DNA of 64,000 nucleotides from Salipiger sp. CCB-MM3. Its GTDB lineage: Bacteria > Pseudomonadota > Alphaproteobacteria > Rhodobacterales > Rhodobacteraceae. A program made the translations under genes and the position numbers. Where the stretch lies: the NCBI RefSeq assembly GCF_001687105.1, contig NZ_CP014598.1, positions 1-64,000 of the forward strand. The letters run 5' to 3'. Within the stretch, counting starts at the first letter, position 1; each line of letters starts with the position of its first letter. The notes below the pieces were generated by a model. It was not told the DNA's origin, did not search any database, and saw nothing but the letters and a program-made list of their open reading frames with translations. Below, piece after piece: positions 27,151 through 34,922 of this stretch.

Positions 27151-28478
27151 AATGCGCGGTGATCACGCCGGTCGGTCCGGGTCACGAAGCGCTATTTGAG
27201 CAGGTCTGCGCGCCCTCCGTGGCGCAGGCCAAGGCCTTTGACATGGGGCCGTTCGCCGAGGTTCATCACTTCATGATGGATGACACGGCGGGCCGCTATG
27301 GCCGCTCGGCCCGGCGCAACGAGGCGCTGCAGCGGGCGGTGGCGGAGGGCATCGACTGGGTATTCTTTCTCGACGCGGACGACGTGCTTACGCCCAACGC
27401 GTTTGAGGCCTTTGGCCGGGTGATCGCCGCCGAGCCCGAGCTCGACGTGGTCTGGGGGCTGATCTGCACGCTGGAGCCCACCGGGGAGCCGGAACTGCGC
27501 GAGGGTCAGCCCGCCACGCTGGACAGCCGCGCTGAGTATCTGGCGGTGGCGCCCTACAACGCGGTGCAGATCGGCGGCTTTTACCGCACCGGCCTTGCGG
27601 CGCGGATCGGTTTCGACACGGCGCTCGACACTGGCGAGGACTATAATTTCTATTGCCGCCTCTGGGCCGAAGCGCGCTGCGCCAAACGGCCAGAGATCTT
27701 CTTCCTCAACAAGCGCGGCATGCATTCCACCGGCCCGCGGTCGGCCACCGGCGCGGACTGGAGCCGCGCGGTCGCGCTGCAATGGCGGGCGCAGTTGGCG
27801 CAGGTCCCGGTCTGGGCCGAGTTCGACGACGGGCAGGGCACTCCGGTGCGGATGCGCCTGACCGACCCGGCAGATGCGATCCAGCACAGCTTTGTCGAGG
27901 GGCATTTCTACGGCGCGGAGTCGCTCGCCAAGCTCAAGAAGCTGGTCAAGGCCGAGCGCCCGCGCATCGCCGAGGTCGGCGGCAATGTCGGCAACCACCT
28001 TGTCTGGTATGCGCGCAACCTCGCGCCCGAGAAGATTTACCTGCTCGAGCCCAAACCGGTGCAGTCCGAGGCACAGTTGCTTGCAGAGAACATCACGGCG
28101 AACGGCCTCGACACGCTGGTGGAGCGGCTGCGCCCGGCCCCCGCCGAAGCGCCAGACGCCGCGCCCATGCCGATGATCAGCACCGGCCTGATGACCGCCC
28201 CCGCGCGCCGTTCCGAAGCGCCTGCGCTTGACGATTTGCTGACCAAAGAGCGGATCGACCTCGTCAGGATTGACGCCAAAGGCATGGAGCTTGATGTGCT
28301 TGCCGGCGCGGCGGATCTGATTGCTCGCGACCGGCCGGTGATCTGGATCGAGGTCCTGCGCGAGAACATCATCGGCTTTGCCCAAGGCTGGTGCCGCAAG
28401 GCCGGGTATCGCATCGCCGACAGCACATTCGCCGCAAGCAGCACCGAATATTTCGCGATCCCGAAGGAGAGCTCATGA
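27147..28478 (+). CDS. GT2-like glycosyltransferase fused to a FkbM-type methyltransferase
   Basis: A 443-residue two-domain protein. Residues 1-230 look like a GT-A glycosyltransferase: CAVITPVGPGH start, FFLDADD (residues 74-79) as the metal/nucleotide-sugar DxD site, and DTGEDYNFYCRL near 161. Residues 245-440 match FkbM methyltransferases, with the AdoMet-binding AEVGGNVGNH (275-284), LLEPKP, and IDAKGMELDVLAGA (375-388). It overlaps both neighbours by four bases, between an unknown membrane protein and a TPR-glycosyltransferase. Placed inside a flagellar cluster, it is a candidate for adding and O-methylating a flagellin sugar; this role is inferred. Confidence 0.75.
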   Translation: MKCAVITPVGPGHEALFEQVCAPSVAQAKAFDMGPFAEVHHFMMDDTAGRYGRSARRNEALQRAVAEGIDWVFFLDADDVLTPNAFEAFGRVIAAEPELDVVWGLICTLEPTGEPELREGQPATLDSRAEYLAVAPYNAVQIGGFYRTGLAARIGFDTALDTGEDYNFYCRLWAEARCAKRPEIFFLNKRGMHSTGPRSATGADWSRAVALQWRAQLAQVPVWAEFDDGQGTPVRMRLTDPADAIQHSFVEGHFYGAESLAKLKKLVKAERPRIAEVGGNVGNHLVWYARNLAPEKIYLLEPKPVQSEAQLLAENITANGLDTLVERLRPAPAEAPDAAPMPMISTGLMTAPARRSEAPALDDLLTKERIDLVRIDAKGMELDVLAGAADLIARDRPVIWIEVLRENIIGFAQGWCRKAGYRIADSTFAASSTEYFAIPKESS

Positions 28479-30331
28479 GCACCCAAGTCCTCTCGCGCAA
28501 GGAAAAGCGGGCCATCGCGGCCCGCGGGGCCAAGCTCTATGGGGTGGGGGGCGATGCGGCTCTGGCGATCCATCAGGCCTATCAGCTGATCAAGGCGGGC
28601 CAGCTGCCGGAAGCCTGCCAATTGGTCGTGCCGCTGACCCGTTCGATCCCCGACAACCCCCACCCTTGGGTGATCCTTGGCATGGCGGCGCTGAAGCGGC
28701 GTGAGGCGCAGACCTCGAAAGCGTTCTTCGCCAAGGCCGAGGAATCCGCGCCAAAGCTGATGGAAGTGCTGACGGGCTTGGCTAAGTCGCATTTCCTCTG
28801 CGGTGAGCCCGAGCCGACGCTGAAATACATGGCCGCAGCCTTTCAGGCCGGGAACCGCGAAGTTCCGATGATGAAGCTCTATCTGAGCCTGATGTCAAAG
28901 GCCGCCCGCGTGCCGAGAGCGGTGGAAGTGCTCGGGCCGATTGCCGAAAAGATCGACGATCCGGAACTGACGTTGGAGATCGGCACGCAGCTTGCCGAAA
29001 CCGAGGACGGCAAGTCGGCGTCGGTGAAATGGCTCGAGCGCGGCTACCAGCTGTCCCCGGACACCGATCAGGGCAAGATGGCGCGGCTGTCGGCGCTGTT
29101 CCACGCCGGGCGTATGGTCGAGGCCGAGGTGTGGGCGCGCGAATTGCTGGCGGGCGAGTTCAGCGCGCGCGAAGTGGTGATGGTGATTCTGCTGGGCGCG
29201 CTGCGCTTCCAGTCGCGCCATCAGGAACTGATCGAGCTGGCCGAGGGCTATGAGTTCACCGATCCGGCGTCTTATGCCCGTTCGCGTGCCTTTGCCGCCA
29301 ACGCCTATCTCGATGCCGGCGATTACACCGAGGCGCGCCACGCCTATCTTGAAGCGATGCATATGGTGGCCGAGCTTGAAGAGCCCGCCCGCGCCTATGG
29401 TACCTTCTGTTTCTCGCTGGGCGATTACGAGGAGGGTGTGCCGAACTACTTCCGCCGTCATACGCCGAACTACCGTGCGACGGTGCCCGCCGAGAACTCG
29501 GAGAAAGAAAGCCTTATGGCGCAGGACCGGATCCTGCTCATTGGCGAGCAGGGTATCGGCGACCAATTGGCACTGCTGGCGCTGACCCGCGTGCTGCCGG
29601 TGAAGGAGGGCTGCGAGGTGATCTTTGCGGCGGACCCGCGGCAGGTTGATATGCTGGACGGCAACGCGCTGGGGCTGAAGGTCGTTGCGAAAGACGACCT
29701 CGGGGTGACCGTCGAAACCCCGGCAAAGGGGCAGGCCGTCGCGCTTGGCGATTTGGTGCGCTTCATTCCCGACCACCCGGCAGCGGCGCGCCGCGGCAGC
29801 TATCTCCGGCCCGACCCGCGCAAGGTGCGCGAGATCCGTCAGCGCTATGCCGCGCTTGCGGGCGATCGTCCGATCTTTGGCATGGCCTGGGCCGCGCGCA
29901 GCCTGATCGGCTACCTGCGCTCGGTGCCGCTGGAAGAGATGGTGCAGCTGCTGCCCGAAGGCGCCTTTGTGGTGAACCTGCAATATGGGCGCACCGACGA
30001 AGAGATCGCCGCGGCGCGGGCCGTGCGACCGGATCTGGAGTTTTACACCGATCCCGAAGTTGACCAGATGAGCAATCTGGCGAGCTTCGCGGCGCAATGT
30101 GCAGCGGTCGAGCGGGTGGTCACCATCGACAACACCACGGCCCATGTCTGCGGCGCACTGGGTCATCCCGAGACACATGTGCTGGTGCCCACCGGCTCGG
30201 AATGTATGTGGTACTGGGGCCGCGAGGCGGAGATCGATCCTTGGTACGGCGTGCTGACGCTGCATCGTCAGCAGCGCGCGGGCGATTGGAGCGCCCCGTT
30301 CGAAGCGCTGCGCAAGGTCTGCGCCGCCTAA
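28475..30331 (+). CDS. TPR protein with C-terminal GT-B glycosyltransferase domain, FlmG-like
   Basis: A 618-residue protein. Residues 30-330 form TPR-like helical repeats (for example YAREAYLEAMHM-type helices near 285). Residues 352-618 look like the GT-B fold of FlmG/GT9-GT41 transferases: LLIGEQGIGDQLALLALTRV (355-372), FVVNLQYGRTDEE (498-510), VVTIDNTTAHVCGALGHPE (548-566) and DPWYGVLTLHRQ (588-599). In Caulobacter, FlmG modifies flagellin with a nonulosonic sugar. ATG 28475 follows an AAGGAGA site and overlaps the previous gene. Its end overlaps the convergent regulator gene by four bases. Confidence 0.75.
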   Translation: MSTQVLSRKEKRAIAARGAKLYGVGGDAALAIHQAYQLIKAGQLPEACQLVVPLTRSIPDNPHPWVILGMAALKRREAQTSKAFFAKAEESAPKLMEVLTGLAKSHFLCGEPEPTLKYMAAAFQAGNREVPMMKLYLSLMSKAARVPRAVEVLGPIAEKIDDPELTLEIGTQLAETEDGKSASVKWLERGYQLSPDTDQGKMARLSALFHAGRMVEAEVWARELLAGEFSAREVVMVILLGALRFQSRHQELIELAEGYEFTDPASYARSRAFAANAYLDAGDYTEARHAYLEAMHMVAELEEPARAYGTFCFSLGDYEEGVPNYFRRHTPNYRATVPAENSEKESLMAQDRILLIGEQGIGDQLALLALTRVLPVKEGCEVIFAADPRQVDMLDGNALGLKVVAKDDLGVTVETPAKGQAVALGDLVRFIPDHPAAARRGSYLRPDPRKVREIRQRYAALAGDRPIFGMAWAARSLIGYLRSVPLEEMVQLLPEGAFVVNLQYGRTDEEIAAARAVRPDLEFYTDPEVDQMSNLASFAAQCAAVERVVTIDNTTAHVCGALGHPETHVLVPTGSECMWYWGREAEIDPWYGVLTLHRQQRAGDWSAPFEALRKVCAA

Positions 30332-30993
30332 AGCGGCGCGTCACCCTCCAGAACATAGCCCTGCGCACGGATCGTCCGCACGCGCAGGGCATCGCCGTAA
30401 TGCTCGGCCAGCTTCTTGCGGATATGCGCGATATGCACGTCGAAGCGCCGGTCGCCATAGCTCCACTCGGTGCCCTCGACCTCGGCGGCGAGCGCCGGGC
30501 GGCTGATGATCTCTCCGCGCCGAGCGTTCAGGCAGCCAAGAATGCGTTCTTCAAGCGGCGTCAGCCCAAGCTGCACTAAGCGTGCGGCGCGCTGCCCGGT
30601 GTGAGAGACGCGCTGCAGCCGGACCGAGAGCCTCGCCTGCAACTCCGAAGGATCGTGATCGGCGCGCAGCGCGTCATCGGCGCCGGCGGCAAAGATTTCG
30701 GCGGCACCGCGGGGCCGGTTGCCATGGTCAATCGCAAGGATCACCGCATCGGGCGCGTGCCTGCGGACGCCAGCGATCAACGCAAGCATGTCGTTGTCGC
30801 GCGCGCCATGGGCGGAGAGCCCGACAATCATCGCGGTCAGCGGCACGCCGGGCGCAATCAGATCGCGGGCTTCGGCGGGGCGGGCGCGGCGCAGCACCCG
30901 CCGCGCCCCGTTCAGCGCAAGCAGGTCGGCCCATGCGTTTCGGCGCGCGGTATCGCGCTCCACCACCGCAGCAAATGACGCACGCTGGGTCAT
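30328..30993 (-). CDS. OmpR-family orphan regulator lacking the phosphoacceptor Asp
   Basis: A 221-residue protein with a receiver-like N-terminal domain and a C-terminal winged HTH (LGLTPLEERILGCLNARRGE, then FDVHIAHIRKKLAEH and VRTIRAQGYVLEG). In the receiver the residue expected to be the phosphorylated Asp falls in AMIVGLSAHG, where Val57/Gly58 stand instead, so phosphorylation is unlikely. No sensor kinase is adjacent. It converges with the TPR-glycosyltransferase gene and is divergent from a MucR-like gene. A flagellar regulator is inferred from position. Confidence 0.8.
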   Translation of the reverse strand: MTQRASFAAVVERDTARRNAWADLLALNGARRVLRRARPAEARDLIAPGVPLTAMIVGLSAHGARDNDMLALIAGVRRHAPDAVILAIDHGNRPRGAAEIFAAGADDALRADHDPSELQARLSVRLQRVSHTGQRAARLVQLGLTPLEERILGCLNARRGEIISRPALAAEVEGTEWSYGDRRFDVHIAHIRKKLAEHYGDALRVRTIRAQGYVLEGDAPL

Positions 30994-31122
30994 GCGTCAC
31001 CTCCCGGACAAAGTTTTGTCAAAAAAATTCCCATGAACCAACGTCAACTCTTTTTGTTCAACCTAGATTAACCTTAGTTTCCTATTTGCCTCATCAGGAG
31101 ATGCTCAAGAAGAGACAAGGGA

Positions 31123-31392
31123 ATGGGTAAAGTGTTGCATGGGTTTCTGTCGCGAGTCTTTCGTTGGCGGCGGGTCGAGGAGGCACCGCTTTCCGAGGAG
31201 TCATATTCGATGCTGGTCTGCCGCGAAACAGGAATGCAAAAACCTTTGTTGCGCCGACACTTGCAGGAAGTATTGGGCATGACCCCAGAGCAATACCGCA
31301 AGAAATGGCGCCTGCCTGAGGAAACTCCCCTTGCGTCGAAGGCTTATATTGACCGGCGGGAAGCCGCTCGAAACATGGAGTGTGAAGGTTAA
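31123..31392 (+). CDS. MucR/Ros-like protein with a degenerate zinc finger
   Basis: An 89-residue protein whose residues 30-80 align with MucR (VCRETGMQKPLLRRHLQEVL, then GMTPEQYRKKWRLP and a DRREAARN end). Two of the four zinc ligands are changed relative to the neighbour MucR: the second Cys is Thr36 and the second His is Leu51, while Cys33 and His46 stay. The N-terminal half of normal MucR is absent. It lies 173 bases before the complete MucR gene on the same strand. It may act as a dimerisation partner or have lost DNA binding; real translation is likely from the preserved frame. Confidence 0.65.
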   Translation: MGKVLHGFLSRVFRWRRVEEAPLSEESYSMLVCRETGMQKPLLRRHLQEVLGMTPEQYRKKWRLPEETPLASKAYIDRREAARNMECEG

Positions 31393-31565
31393 ATTCCCCG
31401 AGAGACAAGAATCTCTGTAAGGTAAAAGTGCAGTCCCCGTCGCCGGGCACGTCTGGTCAAGAACAGACTACATGAAGAACGGACCTCAAAGTACAGACAA
31501 GGACGGACAGAAGACCGTCTGGTTCCGGCGATGCGAACGCAGAAGACGATTGGCAGGATGGTAGA
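31393..31565 (+). promoter_or_regulatory. Leader of the MucR gene with several small inverted repeats
   Basis: Three short hairpins stand in 173 bases: AGAGA-CAAGAA-TCTCT (31401-31416), GTCTG-GTCAAGAA-CAGAC (31451-31468), and GACGG-ACAGAAGA-CCGTC near 31505. MucR/Ros proteins commonly repress their own genes, so these could be binding sites or a structured 5' leader. The first hairpin could also end the upstream transcript. No promoter was identified with certainty. Confidence 0.35.
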
Positions 31566-31988
31566 ATGAACGGACATGACGACTCTCAGGATATGGTCGC
31601 CCGTATCGTGGCGGCATACGCTTCGCGCCCCGATGTGAGCCCGGATGAAATCGTAAGCCTTTACCGGCGCTTGACCGGTGAAGTTCATGAAGCGCCGGTC
31701 GAAACCACGGCGCCTAGTGCCGAAGGCGGCCTGCGTCCGGCTCTGCCGGTCGATCAGGCGGTGACCGAAGACAAGGTCTATTGCCTGTGCTGCGGCCGCG
31801 GCTTCAAGATGCTGAAGCGCCACCTCGGTGCCGAGCATGGCATGACCGAAGCGCAATATCGCGCAGCCTTTGGTCTGGCCGAAGACTTTCCGCTGGTGGC
31901 CCCGAGCTACTCGCGCAAGAAGGCCGCCCACGCCAAAGAGGCAGGCCTCGGGAAATACGACCGCGCCGTAATGGCCGGGCAGGAGTAA
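31566..31988 (+). CDS. MucR/Ros-family transcriptional regulator
   Basis: A 140-residue zinc-finger regulator. The N-terminal helix MVARIVAAYASRPDVSPDEI is the usual MucR dimer part. The finger CLCCGRGFKMLKRHLGAEH holds Cys73, Cys76, His86 and His91, followed by GMTEAQYRAAFGLAEDFPLV and a basic end. MucR proteins bind AT-rich DNA and in many alphaproteobacteria repress or modulate flagellar and surface-polysaccharide genes. Here it lies nine bases before motB, so it is probably cotranscribed with a motor gene. Confidence 0.9.
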   Translation: MNGHDDSQDMVARIVAAYASRPDVSPDEIVSLYRRLTGEVHEAPVETTAPSAEGGLRPALPVDQAVTEDKVYCLCCGRGFKMLKRHLGAEHGMTEAQYRAAFGLAEDFPLVAPSYSRKKAAHAKEAGLGKYDRAVMAGQE

Positions 31989-31997
31989 CACGGCACC

Positions 31998-32993
31998 ATG
32001 GCAGGCAGGAACGAGCAAGCGATCATCATCAAGAAGGTCGAGGAGAGCGGCGGTCACGGCCATCACGGCGGCGCATGGAAGGTGGCTTACGCCGACTTCA
32101 TGACCGCGATGATGGCGTTTTTCCTGCTGCTCTGGATCCTCGCCGCGTCTGATGAGGAAAAGCTGCGCGGGCTTGCCGACTATTTCACGCCCAGCCTGTC
32201 CGAGGCCGGGGGCCGGGGTGAGGGCCTGCTCGACGGTATGGTGCTAGCCGAGGATGGCGTGATGAGCGGCACCGACGGGCCGCATACGCCGGTGCAACTG
32301 CCCAGCTTCGGCCAGGAGAACCCGCTGGCGGTCTTCGACAGCCGGTTGCGCGACGTGGACTCGCAAGTGGTGGTCGAGTTTGACAGCCGCCCCGAGGGCG
32401 AGCAGGACAGCCAGACGATCAACACCGGCGAAAACGGCGTCGCCGATGGCGTGGCCGCAGCGCAGGCCGCCGCCGATGCCGCCGAAGTAGAGCGCGCCGA
32501 GCAGGACTGGCAGGAGACTCAGGACCGGCTCGAGGAAACCATCACCGATCGCGTCGCCGAAGACCCGCAGCTTCAGGCGCTGCAGGACAACCTGCTGTTC
32601 GAGCGCAGCGCGGATGGGCTCGAGATCCAGATCGTCGACAAGAACAGCAGCTCGATGTTCGCCACCGGCAGTTCGCGGATCGAGGCGCGCACGCGCGATC
32701 TGCTGCGGATCGTGGCCGAGGCCATCGTCGATCTGCCCAATGAGATCACCATTTCGGGGCACACAGACTCGGTGCCCTACACCCGCGCGGGCACCTATTC
32801 GAACTGGGAGCTTTCCGCCGACCGGGCCAATGCCACCCGCCGCGTGCTGGTCGACACCGGCGTGAATCCGGCGCGCATCAGCCGGATCTCGGGCCTTGCG
32901 GACACTGCCCCGCTTGATGGCGAGCACCCGGACGCCCCGGAGAATCGCCGTATCAGCGTCACATTGCAGTATCCCGCCGCGGCGCAGCCTTAA
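31998..32993 (+). CDS. motB: Flagellar motor stator protein MotB
   Basis: A 331-residue stator subunit. The short cytoplasmic start is followed by WKVAYADFMTAMMAFFLLLW, in which Asp33 is the proton-carrying residue. After a long acidic linker with a coiled-coil part (about 155-200) comes an OmpA-type peptidoglycan-binding domain (EITISGHTDSVPYTRAG, then NWELSADRANATRRVLVDTG). The start at ATG 31998 is nine bases after the mucR stop, with AGGAG at 31980 inside the end of mucR. Confidence 0.95.
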   Translation: MAGRNEQAIIIKKVEESGGHGHHGGAWKVAYADFMTAMMAFFLLLWILAASDEEKLRGLADYFTPSLSEAGGRGEGLLDGMVLAEDGVMSGTDGPHTPVQLPSFGQENPLAVFDSRLRDVDSQVVVEFDSRPEGEQDSQTINTGENGVADGVAAAQAAADAAEVERAEQDWQETQDRLEETITDRVAEDPQLQALQDNLLFERSADGLEIQIVDKNSSSMFATGSSRIEARTRDLLRIVAEAIVDLPNEITISGHTDSVPYTRAGTYSNWELSADRANATRRVLVDTGVNPARISRISGLADTAPLDGEHPDAPENRRISVTLQYPAAAQP

Positions 32994-33328
32994 TCCTCTG
33001 GGCGAGCACCCCAAGACGGCGCAAATTTTCACCATATCTAGTGTTCGATTTGCAGCACTACGCCGCATATCCACACGTAATTTCCCATATGTTAAGGAAA
33101 CTCCGAGGGTGTGGAAAGCGCTAGCATCGGCGAATTCCCCTTTCCATTTGATCAAGAATCGCGCAATTACAGCGCTTTAACGCAGCCTAGCCATCACCCG
33201 CATATAGAGTCTGAGAACGTCAAGAGACCTATATCTAGCGGCTTGGTTAACATTTGGTGGGTATGCGGAGATCCTCTCAAAACATACTGTGAACTCGGGG
33301 AAAGACTCACGGGGCACGGGTAACGATC
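32994..33328. other. AT-rich intergenic region of 335 bases
   Basis: No coding frame with family likeness is seen. The GC content drops sharply here compared with the neighbours, and the stretch holds several TTAA tetramers (near 33094, 33178 and 33247) but no TTAA-N7-TTAA pair. It probably contains the promoter of the following unknown gene and the end of the motB transcript; no hairpin terminator is evident. Confidence 0.4.
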
Positions 33329-34096
33329 ATGCGTAGTGGCGATGTACTTACACTTATCTGGCGGGACGGCGTGTCTCTGCCAGCCAAGGGCTATGGTGCG
33401 CGCTTTCAGGCGGCCTTCACCGCGATCCTGCCGGTTCGCGTGGCGGTTCTGCAGGCGGGTGGTGCATGCACGCGCCCGCTGGTGATGGCGGATGAGCTTG
33501 AGCTTGCGCCAGCGCTTCCGCTGGGGGATGTGCTGGTCGAAGAACTGCCGATCGAGGTGCCCTATGGCACGATGATCGTGATGCTGCCCGAAGGATCTCG
33601 GTCCTTTTCGGAGCAACTGGGTGAAGCTGTGGGCGAGGCGCTGCTGTTGGCGCAAAGCCTTGGTGGCGTGCCCATGGAGCATGAGACCGACGCGCTTTAC
33701 CTGATGGCGCATGCGGCGGCGCGCCGTGCCGCCGCGCTGCGGCTGGAAGGGCATCGCGTGGATGCGCAGCGCTTCAGCATTGGTCTGGGCCGCTGCCTGG
33801 GGCGTCATTGGCTGGCGGACCGTCGCTCGCTGCTGCCCGATCCCGCGCTGTTCGCGCGCCCGGATTTCCTTTGGCAGCGGCAACTGTCCGTCTACCTCGC
33901 CGATCTGGACCCCGGGTTCTCGGCGCCGGATCCGTTCGATGTTCCGGCGGATCTGCTGCAGGTGTCCGACACGCCGCTGCGTCTTGCCGATTGGGCCGGG
34001 CGCACCGAGACCATGCTGCGTGCGGTGATGGGAGCCCCCGAGCGCGAAGATGTGCCGTTGCAGAGCAGCCTCGCGACCCGGTTTAACCTTCAATAA
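33329..34096 (+). CDS. Unrecognised cytoplasmic protein in the flagellar cluster
   Basis: A 255-residue protein with no signal peptide or membrane helix. It opens SGDVLTLIWRDGVSLPAKGY and contains FGT-free regions rich in Ala, Leu and Arg. I recognise no motif. It lies between motB and a sigma factor gene, on the same strand, after a 335-base AT-rich gap. A flagellar or regulatory role is suggested by location alone. Confidence 0.65.
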   Translation: MRSGDVLTLIWRDGVSLPAKGYGARFQAAFTAILPVRVAVLQAGGACTRPLVMADELELAPALPLGDVLVEELPIEVPYGTMIVMLPEGSRSFSEQLGEAVGEALLLAQSLGGVPMEHETDALYLMAHAAARRAAALRLEGHRVDAQRFSIGLGRCLGRHWLADRRSLLPDPALFARPDFLWQRQLSVYLADLDPGFSAPDPFDVPADLLQVSDTPLRLADWAGRTETMLRAVMGAPEREDVPLQSSLATRFNLQ

Positions 34097-34137
34097 ATCA
34101 TTATATTCTTCCGCCGGTTGAAGAACTGTGGTTACTT

Positions 34138-34155
34138 ATTCTTGCAGGCAAGAAT
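34138..34155 (+). promoter_or_regulatory. Perfect inverted repeat before the sigma factor gene, possible operator
   Basis: ATTCTTGC-AG-GCAAGAAT is a perfect palindrome with 8-base arms, 18-35 bases before the ATG at 34173. Its core TTCTTG...CAAGAA recurs in another perfect palindrome between fliF and fliL (56960-56978). Confidence 0.5.
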
Positions 34156-34172
34156 GAGTTGGGCGTTTCTTC

Positions 34173-34922
34173 ATGATGTCCATGACGTACCAGGCGGCGA
34201 TGCGCGAGCCGTTCCTCGATGTAGAGCAGGAACGCAGCGCAATCTGCAGCTGGCAGGATAGCGGAGACCGGAAGGCTCTGGAGGTGCTGTTGCGCTCTCA
34301 TGCGCGGCAGGCGTGGTCTCAGGCCGCGCGGTTCACCGACAACCCGGTGCATCTGGAGGATCTCGCAGCGGAAGGGATGCTGGGGCTGATCAAGGCCGCC
34401 GATTGCTTTGACCGCAAGCAGGAGGTGCGTTTCTCGACCTATGCGGCATGGTGGGTGATGAATGGCATCTCGAGCGCTCTGTCGCGGATCAAGGCGGTGA
34501 TCGATATCCCGGCACGTACCTTTCTCGATGCGCATTCCGGGCGTCTGCCGGAAGAAGAGCGCGCGCTCATCCGTCTTGCAACGCAGGGTATGGTTGCGCT
34601 CGATGGCGGCGACGATGACGAAGACCAGCGCCCCCGCGACATCCTCGTCTCCGCCGAACTGGGGCCGGAAGACCTTGTCTCGCAGCAAAGCGAGCGAGCT
34701 ATGCTGACCCGTCTTCTGGCAGACGCGCTGGCCCCGATGACCCCGGAAGAGGCCGAGGTGATCCGCCGCCGCCGCCTGCAACCCGATCCGGAACCTTTCG
34801 GCAGTATTGCGCGCGATCTCGGCGTGTCGCAGGACCGGCTGCGGCAGGTGGAAAAGCGAGCGATGCTGAGGCTGCGCCGCAACCTTATTGACCGGGGTTT
34901 TTCACGGAACGTTTTGTCATGA
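34173..34922 (+). CDS. Sigma-70-family RNA polymerase sigma factor in the flagellar cluster
   Basis: A 249-residue sigma factor with regions 2 and 4. Region 2 reads LEDLAAEGMLGLIKAADCFD and FSTYAAWWVMNGISSALSRI, the core-binding and -10 recognition helices. Region 4 reads PEEAEVIRRRRLQPDPEPFG and then GVSQDRLRQVEKRAMLRLRR, the -35 HTH. The layout is closest to RpoH-like factors of alphaproteobacteria, but the RpoH box is not evident. It overlaps fliK by four bases, so it is expressed with hook genes. It may direct late flagellar transcription in a lineage without FliA; that is inference. Confidence 0.8.
   Translation: MMSMTYQAAMREPFLDVEQERSAICSWQDSGDRKALEVLLRSHARQAWSQAARFTDNPVHLEDLAAEGMLGLIKAADCFDRKQEVRFSTYAAWWVMNGISSALSRIKAVIDIPARTFLDAHSGRLPEEERALIRLATQGMVALDGGDDDEDQRPRDILVSAELGPEDLVSQQSERAMLTRLLADALAPMTPEEAEVIRRRRLQPDPEPFGSIARDLGVSQDRLRQVEKRAMLRLRRNLIDRGFSRNVLS

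Noticed and set aside
34083..34097. A second CtrA box before the sigma factor gene
   Set aside because: TTAA-N7-TAAA has one mismatch and overlaps the stop codon of the preceding gene; too weak to call.
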